64,000 bases of DNA from Falsiroseomonas bella (GTDB taxonomy: Bacteria > Pseudomonadota > Alphaproteobacteria > Acetobacterales > Acetobacteraceae). The stretch is from positions 1-64,000 of the forward strand of contig NZ_QGNA01000005.1 in assembly GCF_003173615.1 (NCBI RefSeq), read 5' to 3'. Positions 32,965 through 41,534 of the stretch are shown here, one piece after another (position 1 is the first letter of the stretch; each line of letters opens with the position of its first letter). The notes beneath the pieces were generated by a model that saw only the letters and a list, made by a program, of their open reading frames with translations, had not been told where the DNA came from and did not search any database. The position numbers were made by a program, and so were the translations under genes.

Positions 32965-33671
32965 GAGGCCTGCCGCCGCTGCTGCTCGCGCTGCTACTGG
33001 CGCTGCTCGCGGCGCCCGCCGGCGCGCGGCTGCTGTCGCAGGCGCTCGGCGCGACCGCGGAGCCCTTCCCCGCCGATCGTCTGATCGGCCTCGCGGTGAC
33101 CCATGCGGGCCTGTCGCTCGCCGGCGTGCTGCCGGCGGCGCTGCTCGGCATCGGGCTCGGCATCGCCGTGACGCGGGGCGCCGGGCAAGGCTTGCGTCCG
33201 GCGGCCGACGCGCTGGCCGCGGCCGCGCAGGCGGTGCCGCCAGTCGTGGTGGTGGCGCTGGCGGTGCCGGCCTTCGGCTTCGGCCTATGGCCCACAGCCT
33301 TCGCGCTGCTGCTCTACGGCCTGATGCCGGTGCTGCGCGCGACGGTGGCGGGGCTGGAATCGGTGCCACCGGATGCGCGGGCCGCCGCCATCGCCATCGG
33401 CCTGCCGCCCGCGCGCGTGCTGGCCGAGGTGGAATGGCCCCTCGCCTGGCCTGTCGTGCTGGACGGCCTGCGCGTGGCCCTGGTGCTCGGCATCGCCACC
33501 GCCGCAGTGGGCGCGCTGGCCGGCGCGACGACGCTCGGCACGCCGATCGTCCTCGGGCTGCAGAACCAGAACCAGGTGCTGGTCGTGCAGGGCGCCGCGG
33601 CGACAGCCGCGCTCGCCTTCGCGGCGGAGGGCCTCCTGCTTGCGGTCGCGGGACGCCGCGCCGCAGCATAG
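32961..33671 (+). CDS. ABC permease, YehW-like
   Basis: 236 residues, five to six spans, BPD-type permease with the EAA loop AIAIGLPPARVLAEVEWPLA. The start is TTG at 32961, overlapping the previous stop by TTGA. It completes the importer with the binding protein, the YehY-like permease and the ATPase. It ends 24 bp before the 8-oxoguanine deaminase gene, close enough for one transcript. Confidence 0.88.
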   Translation: MRGLPPLLLALLLALLAAPAGARLLSQALGATAEPFPADRLIGLAVTHAGLSLAGVLPAALLGIGLGIAVTRGAGQGLRPAADALAAAAQAVPPVVVVALAVPAFGFGLWPTAFALLLYGLMPVLRATVAGLESVPPDARAAAIAIGLPPARVLAEVEWPLAWPVVLDGLRVALVLGIATAAVGALAGATTLGTPIVLGLQNQNQVLVVQGAAATAALAFAAEGLLLAVAGRRAAA

Positions 33672-33695
33672 CGCGCGAAGAGAAGGAGTCGCGCG

Positions 33696-35048
33696 ATGGC
33701 GTCAGGGCTGCTGCTGCGCAAGGCCGAGGTGGTGGTGACGATGGACGCCACGCGGCGGGAGCTGCGCGGCGGCTGGGTGCATATGGTGGGCGATGCCATC
33801 GCCGCGCTCGGTGACGCCGCGACGCCGCCGCCCAAGGCCGCGGAGACGCTGGACCTGACCGGCCATGTGCTGATGCCCGGCCTCGTCAACACGCATCACC
33901 ACATGTTCCAGAGCCTGACGCGCGCCCTGCCCGCCGCGCAGGATGCGGAGCTGTTCGACTGGCTCTCCGCGCTCTACCCGGTTTGGTCGCGCCTGACGCC
34001 CGATGCGCTGCGCATCGCCGCGACAACGGCGATGGCCGAGCTGATGCTGTCCGGCTGCACCACCGCCTCTGACCACCACTACATCTTCCCGAATGGCTGC
34101 CGCCTGGACGACACGATCGAGGCGGCGGCGACCATCGGCCTGCGCTTCCACGCCACGCGCGGCGCGATGAGCCTCGGCCAGTCGCAGGGCGGCCTTCCCC
34201 CCGATGCCGTGGTCGAAGACGAACAAGAAATCCTGCGCGATATGGAGCGGGTGGCGGCGCGGTTCCACGATGCTGCGCCGCGCTCGATGCTCCGCATCGG
34301 CATCGCGCCCTGCTCGCCCTTCTCCGTCACGCGGGAGCTGATGCGCGATGCCGCCGACTTCGCCCGTGCGCGCGGCCTGCGCCTGCACACGCATCTGGCC
34401 GAGAACGACAAGGACATCGACTTCACGCGCGAGCGCTTCCGCTGCACGCCCGCGGAATACGCGGAAGAGCTCGGCTGGGTCGGGCCGGATGTGTGGCACG
34501 CGCACTGCGTGAAGCTCGATGCGCCCGGCATCGCGCTCTTCGCGCGCACCGGCACCGGCGTCGCGCATTGTCCCTGTTCCAACATGCGGCTCGCTTCCGG
34601 CATCGCGCCGATTCCGGCGATGCGCGCGGCCGGCGTGCTCGTGGGCCTCGGCGTGGACGGATCGGCCTCCAACGATGCCGGGCATCTGCTCGGCGAGGCG
34701 CGGCAGGCGATGCTGCTGGCACGCGTCGGCCACGGGCCGGCGGCGATGACCGCGCGGGAGGCGCTGGAGATCGCGACCCTCGGCGGCGCGCGCGTGCTCG
34801 GCCGCGACGACATCGGCGCGCTGGCGCCGGGCATGGCCGCCGACCTCGTCGCCTTCGACCTCGGCGCGCTCGACCATGCCGGCGCGCATCACGACCCCGT
34901 GGCGGCGCTGGTCTTCTGCACGCCGGCCCGCGCCGCGCTCTCCGTCATCAACGGCCGCATCGTGGTCCGCGAAGGCCGCCTGCTGACGCTGGACGAGCGC
35001 GCCCATGCCGCCGCGCATCGGGAGGCCGCCAGGCGGCTTGCCGAGTAG
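33696..35048 (+). CDS. 8-oxoguanine deaminase (amidohydrolase superfamily)
   Basis: 450 residues. The segment NTHHHMFQSLTRALPAAQDAE (metal His67 and His69) with ELFDWL, then LSGCTTASDHHY, HTHLAEN, HCPCSNMRLASG and DGSASND closely follow known bacterial 8-oxoguanine deaminases. The mononuclear zinc site converts 8-oxoguanine to urate. Urate would feed the ureide genes seen near 4 kb, once oxidised by a uricase not in this window. Position behind the Yeh-type importer suggests the transporter may serve purine-related compounds. Related chlorohydrolase-type deaminases are the main alternative. Confidence 0.9.
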   Translation: MASGLLLRKAEVVVTMDATRRELRGGWVHMVGDAIAALGDAATPPPKAAETLDLTGHVLMPGLVNTHHHMFQSLTRALPAAQDAELFDWLSALYPVWSRLTPDALRIAATTAMAELMLSGCTTASDHHYIFPNGCRLDDTIEAAATIGLRFHATRGAMSLGQSQGGLPPDAVVEDEQEILRDMERVAARFHDAAPRSMLRIGIAPCSPFSVTRELMRDAADFARARGLRLHTHLAENDKDIDFTRERFRCTPAEYAEELGWVGPDVWHAHCVKLDAPGIALFARTGTGVAHCPCSNMRLASGIAPIPAMRAAGVLVGLGVDGSASNDAGHLLGEARQAMLLARVGHGPAAMTAREALEIATLGGARVLGRDDIGALAPGMAADLVAFDLGALDHAGAHHDPVAALVFCTPARAALSVINGRIVVREGRLLTLDERAHAAAHREAARRLAE

Positions 35049-35095
35049 CCCCGGCCCGGCCACCCTGCGGCCCGCGAAATTCGGGAGGGGCCCGC

Positions 35096-36031
35096 ATGGC
35101 CGGCAAGCTGGACCGCAAGGTCATCATCACCTGCGCTGTCACCGGCGCGATCCACACGCCTTCCATGTCGCCGCACCTACCCGTCACGGCGCAGGAGATC
35201 GCGGATGCCGCGATCGGCGCGGCGGAGGCGGGTGCGGCCATCGTCCACCTGCACGCGCGCGACCCGAAGGACGGCCGCCCGGACCAGTCGCCGGAAGCCT
35301 TCGAGCCCTTCCTCCGCGTCATCAAGCAGCGCTCGGATTGCGTGGTGAACCTGACCACCGGCGGCGCGCCGACCATGACCATCCAGCAGCGCGTCGCCCC
35401 CGCCGCGCAGTTCAAGCCGGAGGTCGCCTCGCTGAACATGGGCTCGATGAATTTCGGCCTGTTCGGCATGCTGAACCGCTTCAAGTCGTTCAAGCACCAG
35501 TGGGAGGCCGACTACCTCGCCAACAAGGACATCGTCTTCCGCAACAGCTTCGCCGACATCGAGTACATCCTGACCACCTGCGCCGAGAACGACACCCGCT
35601 TCGAGTTCGAGTGCTACGACACGGCGCACCTCTACAATCTCAAGTATTTTCTCGACCGCGGCCTGGTGAAGCCGCCGCTGTTCATCCAGACGGTCTTCGG
35701 CATCCAGGGCGGCATCGGCAGCCACCCGGAGGACGTGCTGCACATGAAGCGCACCGCCGACCGGCTGTTCGGCGACGCCTATCGCTGGTCCGTGCTCGGC
35801 GCCGGCGCCTCGCAGTTGCGGGTCGCGGCGACGGCCGCGGCGATGGGCGGCAACGTCCGCGTGGGGCTGGAGGACAGCCTCTGGGCCGGGCCGGGCAAGC
35901 TCGCGGAGAGCAACGCGGAGCAGGTGCGCCTCGCGCGGCAGATCATCGAGGGGCTCGGCATGCAGGTCGCCACGCCCGATGAGGCGCGCGAGATCTTGAG
36001 CCTCAAGGGCGGGGACAAGGTCGCGTTCTGA
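35096..36031 (+). CDS. 3-keto-5-aminohexanoate cleavage family protein (BKACE)
   Basis: 311 residues with the BKACE family fold, a Zn-dependent TIM barrel. It shows IITCAVTGAIHTP, the metal-binding VHLHARD, and LNMGSMNFGLF, then GGNVRVGLEDSLW near the C-terminus, whose Glu and Asp complete the site. Family members condense or cleave beta-keto acids with acetyl-CoA, and many have substrates other than 3-keto-5-aminohexanoate. GGGAGGGG precedes the ATG by about 4 bases. It is followed after 14 bp by the flavoprotein gene. Confidence 0.9.
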   Translation: MAGKLDRKVIITCAVTGAIHTPSMSPHLPVTAQEIADAAIGAAEAGAAIVHLHARDPKDGRPDQSPEAFEPFLRVIKQRSDCVVNLTTGGAPTMTIQQRVAPAAQFKPEVASLNMGSMNFGLFGMLNRFKSFKHQWEADYLANKDIVFRNSFADIEYILTTCAENDTRFEFECYDTAHLYNLKYFLDRGLVKPPLFIQTVFGIQGGIGSHPEDVLHMKRTADRLFGDAYRWSVLGAGASQLRVAATAAAMGGNVRVGLEDSLWAGPGKLAESNAEQVRLARQIIEGLGMQVATPDEAREILSLKGGDKVAF

Positions 36032-36044
36032 AACGGGCTGCTTC

Positions 36045-37655
36045 ATGCAGCATGAGACGGATGCCCTCGTCCTCGGCTCCGGCGCGGCGGGTCTGACCGC
36101 CGCGCTGACCGCCGCCGCGGCGGGGCTCCGCGTGACAGTGCTGGAGAAGACCGACCGGCTCGGCGGCACCAGCGCCATGTCGGGTGCCGGCACCTGGATT
36201 CCCGCCAACCACCATGCCGAGGCCGCCGGCATTGCCGACAGCGCCGAGGAAGCGCTCGCCTATATCCGCGCCGCCGCGCCGGAGGGCTGGGCGGCGCGCG
36301 AGGACGCGCTGTGGCAGCGCCTGGTGGAAGCCGGGCCGCAGATGCTGCGCTTCGTCGAACGGAAGACGCCGCTGCGCTTCGCGCTGACGCCGGAAGGCGA
36401 TCCGCTGCGCGACCTGCCCGGCGCCAAGGCGCGCGGCCGCATGCTCTCGCCCTTGCCGCTCAGCCGCTGGCGCGCGGGGCGATTCGCGCTGCGCATCCGG
36501 AAGTCCACCATCCCGGAACTCTTCACCTATCACGAGGCGGTGGAGACCGATCTCTACCACCATCCCGGCCGCACCGCGGCGCAACTCTGGCCACGGCTGC
36601 TGTGGCGCCTGCTGACCAACACGCGCGGCAAGGGCACGGCGCTGGTCACCGGCCTGTTGCGCGGATGCCTCGACGCCGGCGTGCGGATCGAGACGGACGC
36701 GCACGCCCTGGAGCTGACGCAGGAGGAAAGCGGCGAGGTCACCGGCGCACTGGTGGAACAGCGCGGGGCGTTGCATCGCGTGACGGCGCGGCGCGGCGTG
36801 GTGATCGCAACCGGCGGGTTCGAATGGGACCCCGAACTGCTGGCGGAGCATTTCCCAGGCCCGGTGGACTATCTCGGCAGCCCGCCCTCCAACACCGGCG
36901 ACGGGCACCGCATGGCGGAAGCGGCCGGCGCCATGCTGGACCGGATGGACCAGGCGACGCTCACGCCGTCCATCCCCACGCGCCTCTGGGGCCGCATCCT
37001 GGCACGGCCCGTGCCGTTCCACACCGAGCCGAACGCAATCCTCGTCAACCGGCACGCCGCGCGCTTCGTGAACGAGCTGCGCTTCAATATCGGCGAGTCG
37101 ATGGATGCGCGCGACACATCCGGCGCACCGGTGCACCTGCCCTGCTGGGTGATCAGCGATGCGCGGCTGCTGGACCGCCTGCCGCCCGCGCGTTGGGCGA
37201 CACGTGCCGATCCCGGCTGGCTGCGCCAGGCGGGCAGCATCGCGGAACTCGCCGCGACGATCGGCCTCGATCCCGCTGCGCTGGAACAGACCGTCACGCG
37301 CTACAACGCCGCCTGCGCGGCGGGGCGCGATGCGGCGTTCGGCCGGCCCTCCGCCGCCGATGCCGCGGCCTCCGGCGACAAGCGCCGGCGCGGCGGGCTG
37401 GAGGCGATCACGCAGGCACCCTTCCTGGCCATGCCCTTCAACCGCTCGATCCTCGGCACCAAGGGCGGCCCGCGCACCAACGAGAATGCGGAGGTGCTGC
37501 GCCCGGACGGCAGCGTCATCCCCGGCCTCTTCGCTGCCGGCGCGTCCAGCGCGAACCCGATCGGCACGCGCGGCGTCGGCACCGGCACGACGATCGGCCC
37601 CTACATGACCTGGGGCTATGTCGCGGGCCAGTCGCTCGCGCGGCGGAACACCTGA
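36045..37655 (+). CDS. FAD-dependent oxidoreductase of the fumarate reductase/ketosteroid dehydrogenase type
   Basis: 536 residues. The N-terminal FAD fold reads VLGSGAAGLTAALTAAAAG, then EKTDRLGGTSAMSGAG, and the C-terminal FAD segment is GTRGVGTGTTIGPYMTWG. An FAD_binding_2 domain fills the centre. Such enzymes oxidise or reduce C=C bonds in steroids or organic acids. There is no signal peptide or heme domain. It is probably co-transcribed with the BKACE gene and convergent with the peptide ABC cluster, leaving 1 bp between stop codons. Confidence 0.88.
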   Translation: MQHETDALVLGSGAAGLTAALTAAAAGLRVTVLEKTDRLGGTSAMSGAGTWIPANHHAEAAGIADSAEEALAYIRAAAPEGWAAREDALWQRLVEAGPQMLRFVERKTPLRFALTPEGDPLRDLPGAKARGRMLSPLPLSRWRAGRFALRIRKSTIPELFTYHEAVETDLYHHPGRTAAQLWPRLLWRLLTNTRGKGTALVTGLLRGCLDAGVRIETDAHALELTQEESGEVTGALVEQRGALHRVTARRGVVIATGGFEWDPELLAEHFPGPVDYLGSPPSNTGDGHRMAEAAGAMLDRMDQATLTPSIPTRLWGRILARPVPFHTEPNAILVNRHAARFVNELRFNIGESMDARDTSGAPVHLPCWVISDARLLDRLPPARWATRADPGWLRQAGSIAELAATIGLDPAALEQTVTRYNAACAAGRDAAFGRPSAADAAASGDKRRRGGLEAITQAPFLAMPFNRSILGTKGGPRTNENAEVLRPDGSVIPGLFAAGASSANPIGTRGVGTGTTIGPYMTWGYVAGQSLARRNT

Positions 37656-37656
37656 C

Positions 37657-38640
37657 CTATGCGTGGTGGCACGCGACCAGCGTGCCGTCCTCCCGCGCGG
37701 TCAGCGGCGGGCGTTCGCGCCGGCACAGCTCGGTCGCCTTCGGGCAACGCGGGTTGAAGGCGCAGCCCGGCGGCGGCGAGAGCGGCGAGGGCAATTCGCC
37801 GCTGATCGGCTTGAAGCTCAGCCCCTCATTGCCGCCCAGCATCAGCTTCGGCACGGAATCGAGCAGCCCCTGCGTGTAGGGATGCCGCGGCGCGGCATAG
37901 ACCTTCGCCGCCTCGCCCATCTCCACGATGCGGCCGAGATACATCACCGCCACGCGGTCGCTGACATGCCGCACGACGGACAGGTCGTGCGAGATGAACA
38001 GGCAGGTCAGGCCGAGCTGCTGCCGCAGGTCGAGGAACAGGTTGAGGATCTGCGCCTGGATGGACACGTCCAGCGAGGCCACGGGCTCGTCGCAGACCAG
38101 CACCTCCGGCTGCATCGCCAGCGCGCGCGCGATGGCCACGCGCTGCCGCTGCCCGCCGGAGAACTGGTGCGGGAAGCGGGTGGCGAAGGCGGGGTCGAGG
38201 CCTACGCGGGAAAGCCATTCCGCCACCATCGCCGGCGCGTTCGCGCGCGTGACGAGACCGTGCGAGATCGGCCCTTCCGCGATCGTGTCGCCGATGCGGA
38301 TGCGCGGATTGAGCGAGGCGTTGGGGTCCTGGAACACCGTCTGGATGCGCGTGGTCGTCTTGTGCTTGCCGCGCATCGGCGAGGCGCCGGAAAGCCGCAC
38401 CGCGCCTTCGCTCGGCGGCAGGATGCCGGCCAGCATCCGCCCGAGCGTGGACTTGCCGCAGCCCGATTCGCCCACCAGCCCAAGCGTCTCGCCCTGTTGC
38501 ACCTGCAGCGACACATCCGTCACGGCCTGCACGGCGCGGCGATCCACCTTCGCACCCAGCAGGCCGGCGATGCGGTCGCCCAGCGTGACGCGGGGCGAGA
38601 AGCGGCGCGTGACGTGCTCCGCGGTCAGGATCGCGCTCAT
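37657..38640 (-). CDS. Peptide-type ABC importer ATPase (DppF/OppF family)
   Basis: 327 residues. Motifs: GESGCGKSTLGR (Walker A), QFSGGQRQRVAIARAL (signature), VLVCDEPVASLDVS (Walker B) and ISHDLSVV (switch). The C-terminal oligopeptide/dipeptide extension holds CAFNPRCPKATELCRRE, whose cysteines fit the Fe-S/Zn-like site of Opp ATPases. Its ATG overlaps the DppD stop. It is the last gene of a four-gene minus-strand unit in which every junction is an ATGA overlap. Confidence 0.92.
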   Translation of the reverse strand: MSAILTAEHVTRRFSPRVTLGDRIAGLLGAKVDRRAVQAVTDVSLQVQQGETLGLVGESGCGKSTLGRMLAGILPPSEGAVRLSGASPMRGKHKTTTRIQTVFQDPNASLNPRIRIGDTIAEGPISHGLVTRANAPAMVAEWLSRVGLDPAFATRFPHQFSGGQRQRVAIARALAMQPEVLVCDEPVASLDVSIQAQILNLFLDLRQQLGLTCLFISHDLSVVRHVSDRVAVMYLGRIVEMGEAAKVYAAPRHPYTQGLLDSVPKLMLGGNEGLSFKPISGELPSPLSPPPGCAFNPRCPKATELCRRERPPLTAREDGTLVACHHA

Positions 38641-39608
38641 GCGGCCGCCATCTCCAGCGGATGGTGGCACAGCGCCATCCGCCCCGGCTGCGTCACCACC
38701 GGCGGGTCGCTGCGGCATATGTCGGTGGCACGCGGGCAGCGCGGCGCGAAGGGACAGCCCGGCGGCAGCGACAGCAGGGATGGCGTGCTGCCCGGAATCT
38801 GGTTCAGCTTCTCGCCGGGCCGCGCCATGGCCGGCAGGCTGTCCAGCAGGCCGCGCGTATAGGGATGCAAGGGCGCGCGCAGCACGGAAGCGACCGGCCC
38901 GCTCTCCACGATGCGCCCGGCATACATCACCAGCACGCGGTCGGCGAGCGAAGAGACCGTCGCCAGGTCGTGGCTGATCCAGATCAGCGCCGTGCCCGAC
39001 TGCTTCGCCAGCTGCTTCATCTCCGCCAGGATCTGCGCCTGGATGGAGACATCCAGCGCCGTGGTCGGCTCATCCGCGATGATCAGCTCCGGCCCGTGCA
39101 GCAGGGCGGTGGCGATCGCCACGCGCTGGCGCATGCCCCCGGAGAATTCGTGCGGATAGGCATCCAGCCGCGCCGCCGCATCGGGAATGCCGACGCGGGT
39201 CAGCGTGCGCGCGGCCAGGTCGCGCGCCGCGCGCTCGCTGCCGCCGCCATGCGCCTGCACCGCCAGCGCCATCTGCGCCCCGATCGTCAGCACCGGATTG
39301 AGCGTCGCCGCCGGATCCTGGAAGACCATGGCGATGCGCTTCCCACGCAGCGCACGCATCCGATCCGGCGCCAGGCCCACCAGTTCCTGCCCGTCGAAGC
39401 GGATCGAGCCGGAGACGATGCGGCCCGGCGGGTCCACCAGCCCGATCAGCGAGAATCCCGTCACGGATTTCCCCGATCCCGATTCGCCCACCAGCCCCAG
39501 GATCTCGCCGCGTTCCAGCGTGAAGGAGACGCCCTCCACCGCCTTCACCACGCCGGCGCGCGTGAGGAAATGCGTGCGGAGCTGAGCGACTTCGAGGAGC
39601 GCACTCAT
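38637..39608 (-). CDS. Peptide-type ABC importer ATPase (DppD/OppD family)
   Basis: 323 residues. Walker [12 protein letters not shown], signature [16 protein letters not shown], Walker [15 protein letters not shown] and switch ISHDLATV. The C-terminal Cys-rich extension reads [14 protein letters not shown]. It forms a heterodimeric ATPase with the DppF-like protein. Overlaps with the genes on both sides show co-translation. The real cargo could be peptides, nickel chelates or other nitrogen compounds; the adjacent hydrolase genes favour a peptide or amide. Confidence 0.92.
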   Translation of the reverse strand: MSALLEVAQLRTHFLTRAGVVKAVEGVSFTLERGEILGLVGESGSGKSVTGFSLIGLVDPPGRIVSGSIRFDGQELVGLAPDRMRALRGKRIAMVFQDPAATLNPVLTIGAQMALAVQAHGGGSERAARDLAARTLTRVGIPDAAARLDAYPHEFSGGMRQRVAIATALLHGPELIIADEPTTALDVSIQAQILAEMKQLAKQSGTALIWISHDLATVSSLADRVLVMYAGRIVESGPVASVLRAPLHPYTRGLLDSLPAMARPGEKLNQIPGSTPSLLSLPPGCPFAPRCPRATDICRSDPPVVTQPGRMALCHHPLEMAAA

Positions 39609-40477
39609 CGCCGCAATCTCGGGTTGAACTGGTCACGCAGCTGATCGCCGACCACGTTGATGGCGACGATCAGCACGATCAGCGCGATGCCTGGATAGAC
39701 CGAGATCCAGGTCCGTCCGCTCATCATGTATTGGAAGCCATTGGCGATCAGCATGCCCAGGGAAGGTTCGGTGGGCGGCAATCCGAGGCCGAGGAACGAA
39801 AGAGTCGCCTCCAGCGCGATGGCGTTCGCCACCTGCACCGTGCCGACCACGATCAGCGGCGGCAGGCAGTTCGGCAGGATGTGGCGGAACACCACGCGGC
39901 GGCCGGGCAGCGGCGTGGCGCGCGCGGCCTCCACATAGTCCTTCTGCCGCTCCGCCGTCGCCGCGCCATAGGCCGTGCGGGCGAAATAGGCGTATTGCGC
40001 CGTGACAAGCGCGATGATCAGCGGCACCCGGCCCTGCCCGAGCACCGCCACCAGCACCAGCGCCAGAAGGATCGCGGGGAAGGAGAGCTGCAGGTCCACC
40101 AGGCGCATGATCCCCGCCTCGACCTTGCCGCCGGCATGCGCGGCCAGCACGCCGAGCAGCGTGCCGATGGTCAGCGCGACCGCGCCCGCCGCGATGCCCA
40201 TCTGCAGCGAGATGCGCAGCCCGTAGAGGATGGCGGAGAACAGGTCCCTGCCCTGCGCATCCGTCCCGAGCCAGTGCACATAGCCATCCGAGCCGACGAA
40301 GCCGGGCGGACGCCTTGCGTTCGCCAGTTCGAGATTCGCCAGGTCGTAGGGGTCCTGCGGCGCAATCCAGGGCGCGAACAGCGCCGCCGCGACGATGATC
40401 GCCACCACGGCCAGCGCGACGACGGCGATCCAGTTCTCGCGGTACTCCTGCCAGAAGGCCGAGAGGGCCGGGCTCAT
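39605..40477 (-). CDS. Peptide-type ABC permease (DppC/OppC family)
   Basis: 290 residues, six spans after an N-terminal OppC_N segment (YRENWIAVVALAVVAIIVAA). The large periplasmic loop contains HWLGTDAQGRDLFSAILYG, the DppC marker, and the EAA loop DYVEAARATPLPGRRVVFRH follows. It pairs with DppB as the channel. The ATG at 40477 overlaps the dppB stop; the open frame extending further upstream is antisense-like run-in and not coding. Confidence 0.92.
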   Translation of the reverse strand: MSPALSAFWQEYRENWIAVVALAVVAIIVAAALFAPWIAPQDPYDLANLELANARRPPGFVGSDGYVHWLGTDAQGRDLFSAILYGLRISLQMGIAAGAVALTIGTLLGVLAAHAGGKVEAGIMRLVDLQLSFPAILLALVLVAVLGQGRVPLIIALVTAQYAYFARTAYGAATAERQKDYVEAARATPLPGRRVVFRHILPNCLPPLIVVGTVQVANAIALEATLSFLGLGLPPTEPSLGMLIANGFQYMMSGRTWISVYPGIALIVLIVAINVVGDQLRDQFNPRLRR

Positions 40478-41451
40478 GCCGCGCGTCCTCCTCGCCGGAG
40501 TCGCGGATCGAGCAGCGCGTAGGTCAGGTCCACGACCAAGTTTATCGTCACGAACAGGAAGGCCACCAGCACCAGGTAGCCGACCATCACCGGCCGATCG
40601 AGCGAGGTGATCGAATCGATGATCAGCTTGCCCACGCCCGGCCAGGAAAAGATCGTCTCCGTCACCACGGCGAACGCGAGCGTGGAGCCGAATTCCAGCC
40701 CGAACACCGTGACCAGCGGAATCGAGATCAGCCGCAGGACGTGCCGGCGCAGGATGGTGAGTTCCGAAAGCCCCGCCGCGCGGGCGAACTTCACCGTGTC
40801 CGACAGCATCACCTCCCGCGTGCCGGCGCGGGAGAGGCGGATCATCATCGCCAGCTTGAACAGGCTGAGGTTCAGCGCCGGCAGCAGCAGGAATTGCAGC
40901 CCTTCCCAGGTCAGGAACGACCAGCCGACACCCAGCACCTCCACCGTCGGCCCGCGGTCGCCGGCGGGCAGCCAATCGAGGTTCACCGCGAAGGTCAGGA
41001 TCAGGATCAGCCCGATCCAGAAGGTCGGCACGGAAAAACCCAGCACGGAAAACGCCATGATCCCGCGCGACAGCGGGCTTTCCGGCCGGTATCCGGCATA
41101 GACGCCAAGCGGGATGCCGATGAAGGCGCCGATCAGCACCGAGGCCAGCGCCAGTTCGAGCGTCGCGGGCAGCCGGCTGAAAACCAGGTCCGTCACCGGG
41201 ATGTTCAGCACGAAAGAGGTTCCGAGGTCGCCCCGCAGCAACCGCCCGAGGAAGGCCAGGTACTGCTGCCATAGCGGCAGGTCCAGGCCGTAGTGGCGGA
41301 TCGCCGCCTCGCGGATGTCCTGCGTGGCATCGGGCGAGATCAGCACGTCGATCGGGTTGCCGATGGCGTAGACGCCGACGAAGACCAGCGCCGACATCGC
41401 CAGCATGACGAGGGCGGCCTGGAGCAGGCGCTGGATGATGTAGCCGAGCAT
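40474..41451 (-). CDS. Peptide-type ABC permease (DppB/OppB family)
   Basis: 325 residues, six spans. It starts MLGYIIQRLLQAALVMLAMS, typical of DppB, and continues with GDLGTSFVLNIPVTDLV and the EAA-loop region ARAAGLSELTILRRHVLR. It is first in the permease/ATPase unit and diverges from its likely binding-protein gene across 84 bp, which should hold promoters for both directions. Confidence 0.92.
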   Translation of the reverse strand: MLGYIIQRLLQAALVMLAMSALVFVGVYAIGNPIDVLISPDATQDIREAAIRHYGLDLPLWQQYLAFLGRLLRGDLGTSFVLNIPVTDLVFSRLPATLELALASVLIGAFIGIPLGVYAGYRPESPLSRGIMAFSVLGFSVPTFWIGLILILTFAVNLDWLPAGDRGPTVEVLGVGWSFLTWEGLQFLLLPALNLSLFKLAMMIRLSRAGTREVMLSDTVKFARAAGLSELTILRRHVLRLISIPLVTVFGLEFGSTLAFAVVTETIFSWPGVGKLIIDSITSLDRPVMVGYLVLVAFLFVTINLVVDLTYALLDPRLRRGGRAA

Positions 41452-41534
41452 TGGCCCGAGTATCGGGGCATGGACAGCGGGCGCAAGCCATACCTAGCAT
41501 GGGGATGACGGAAAGCCCTCGGGAGAACGGAACC

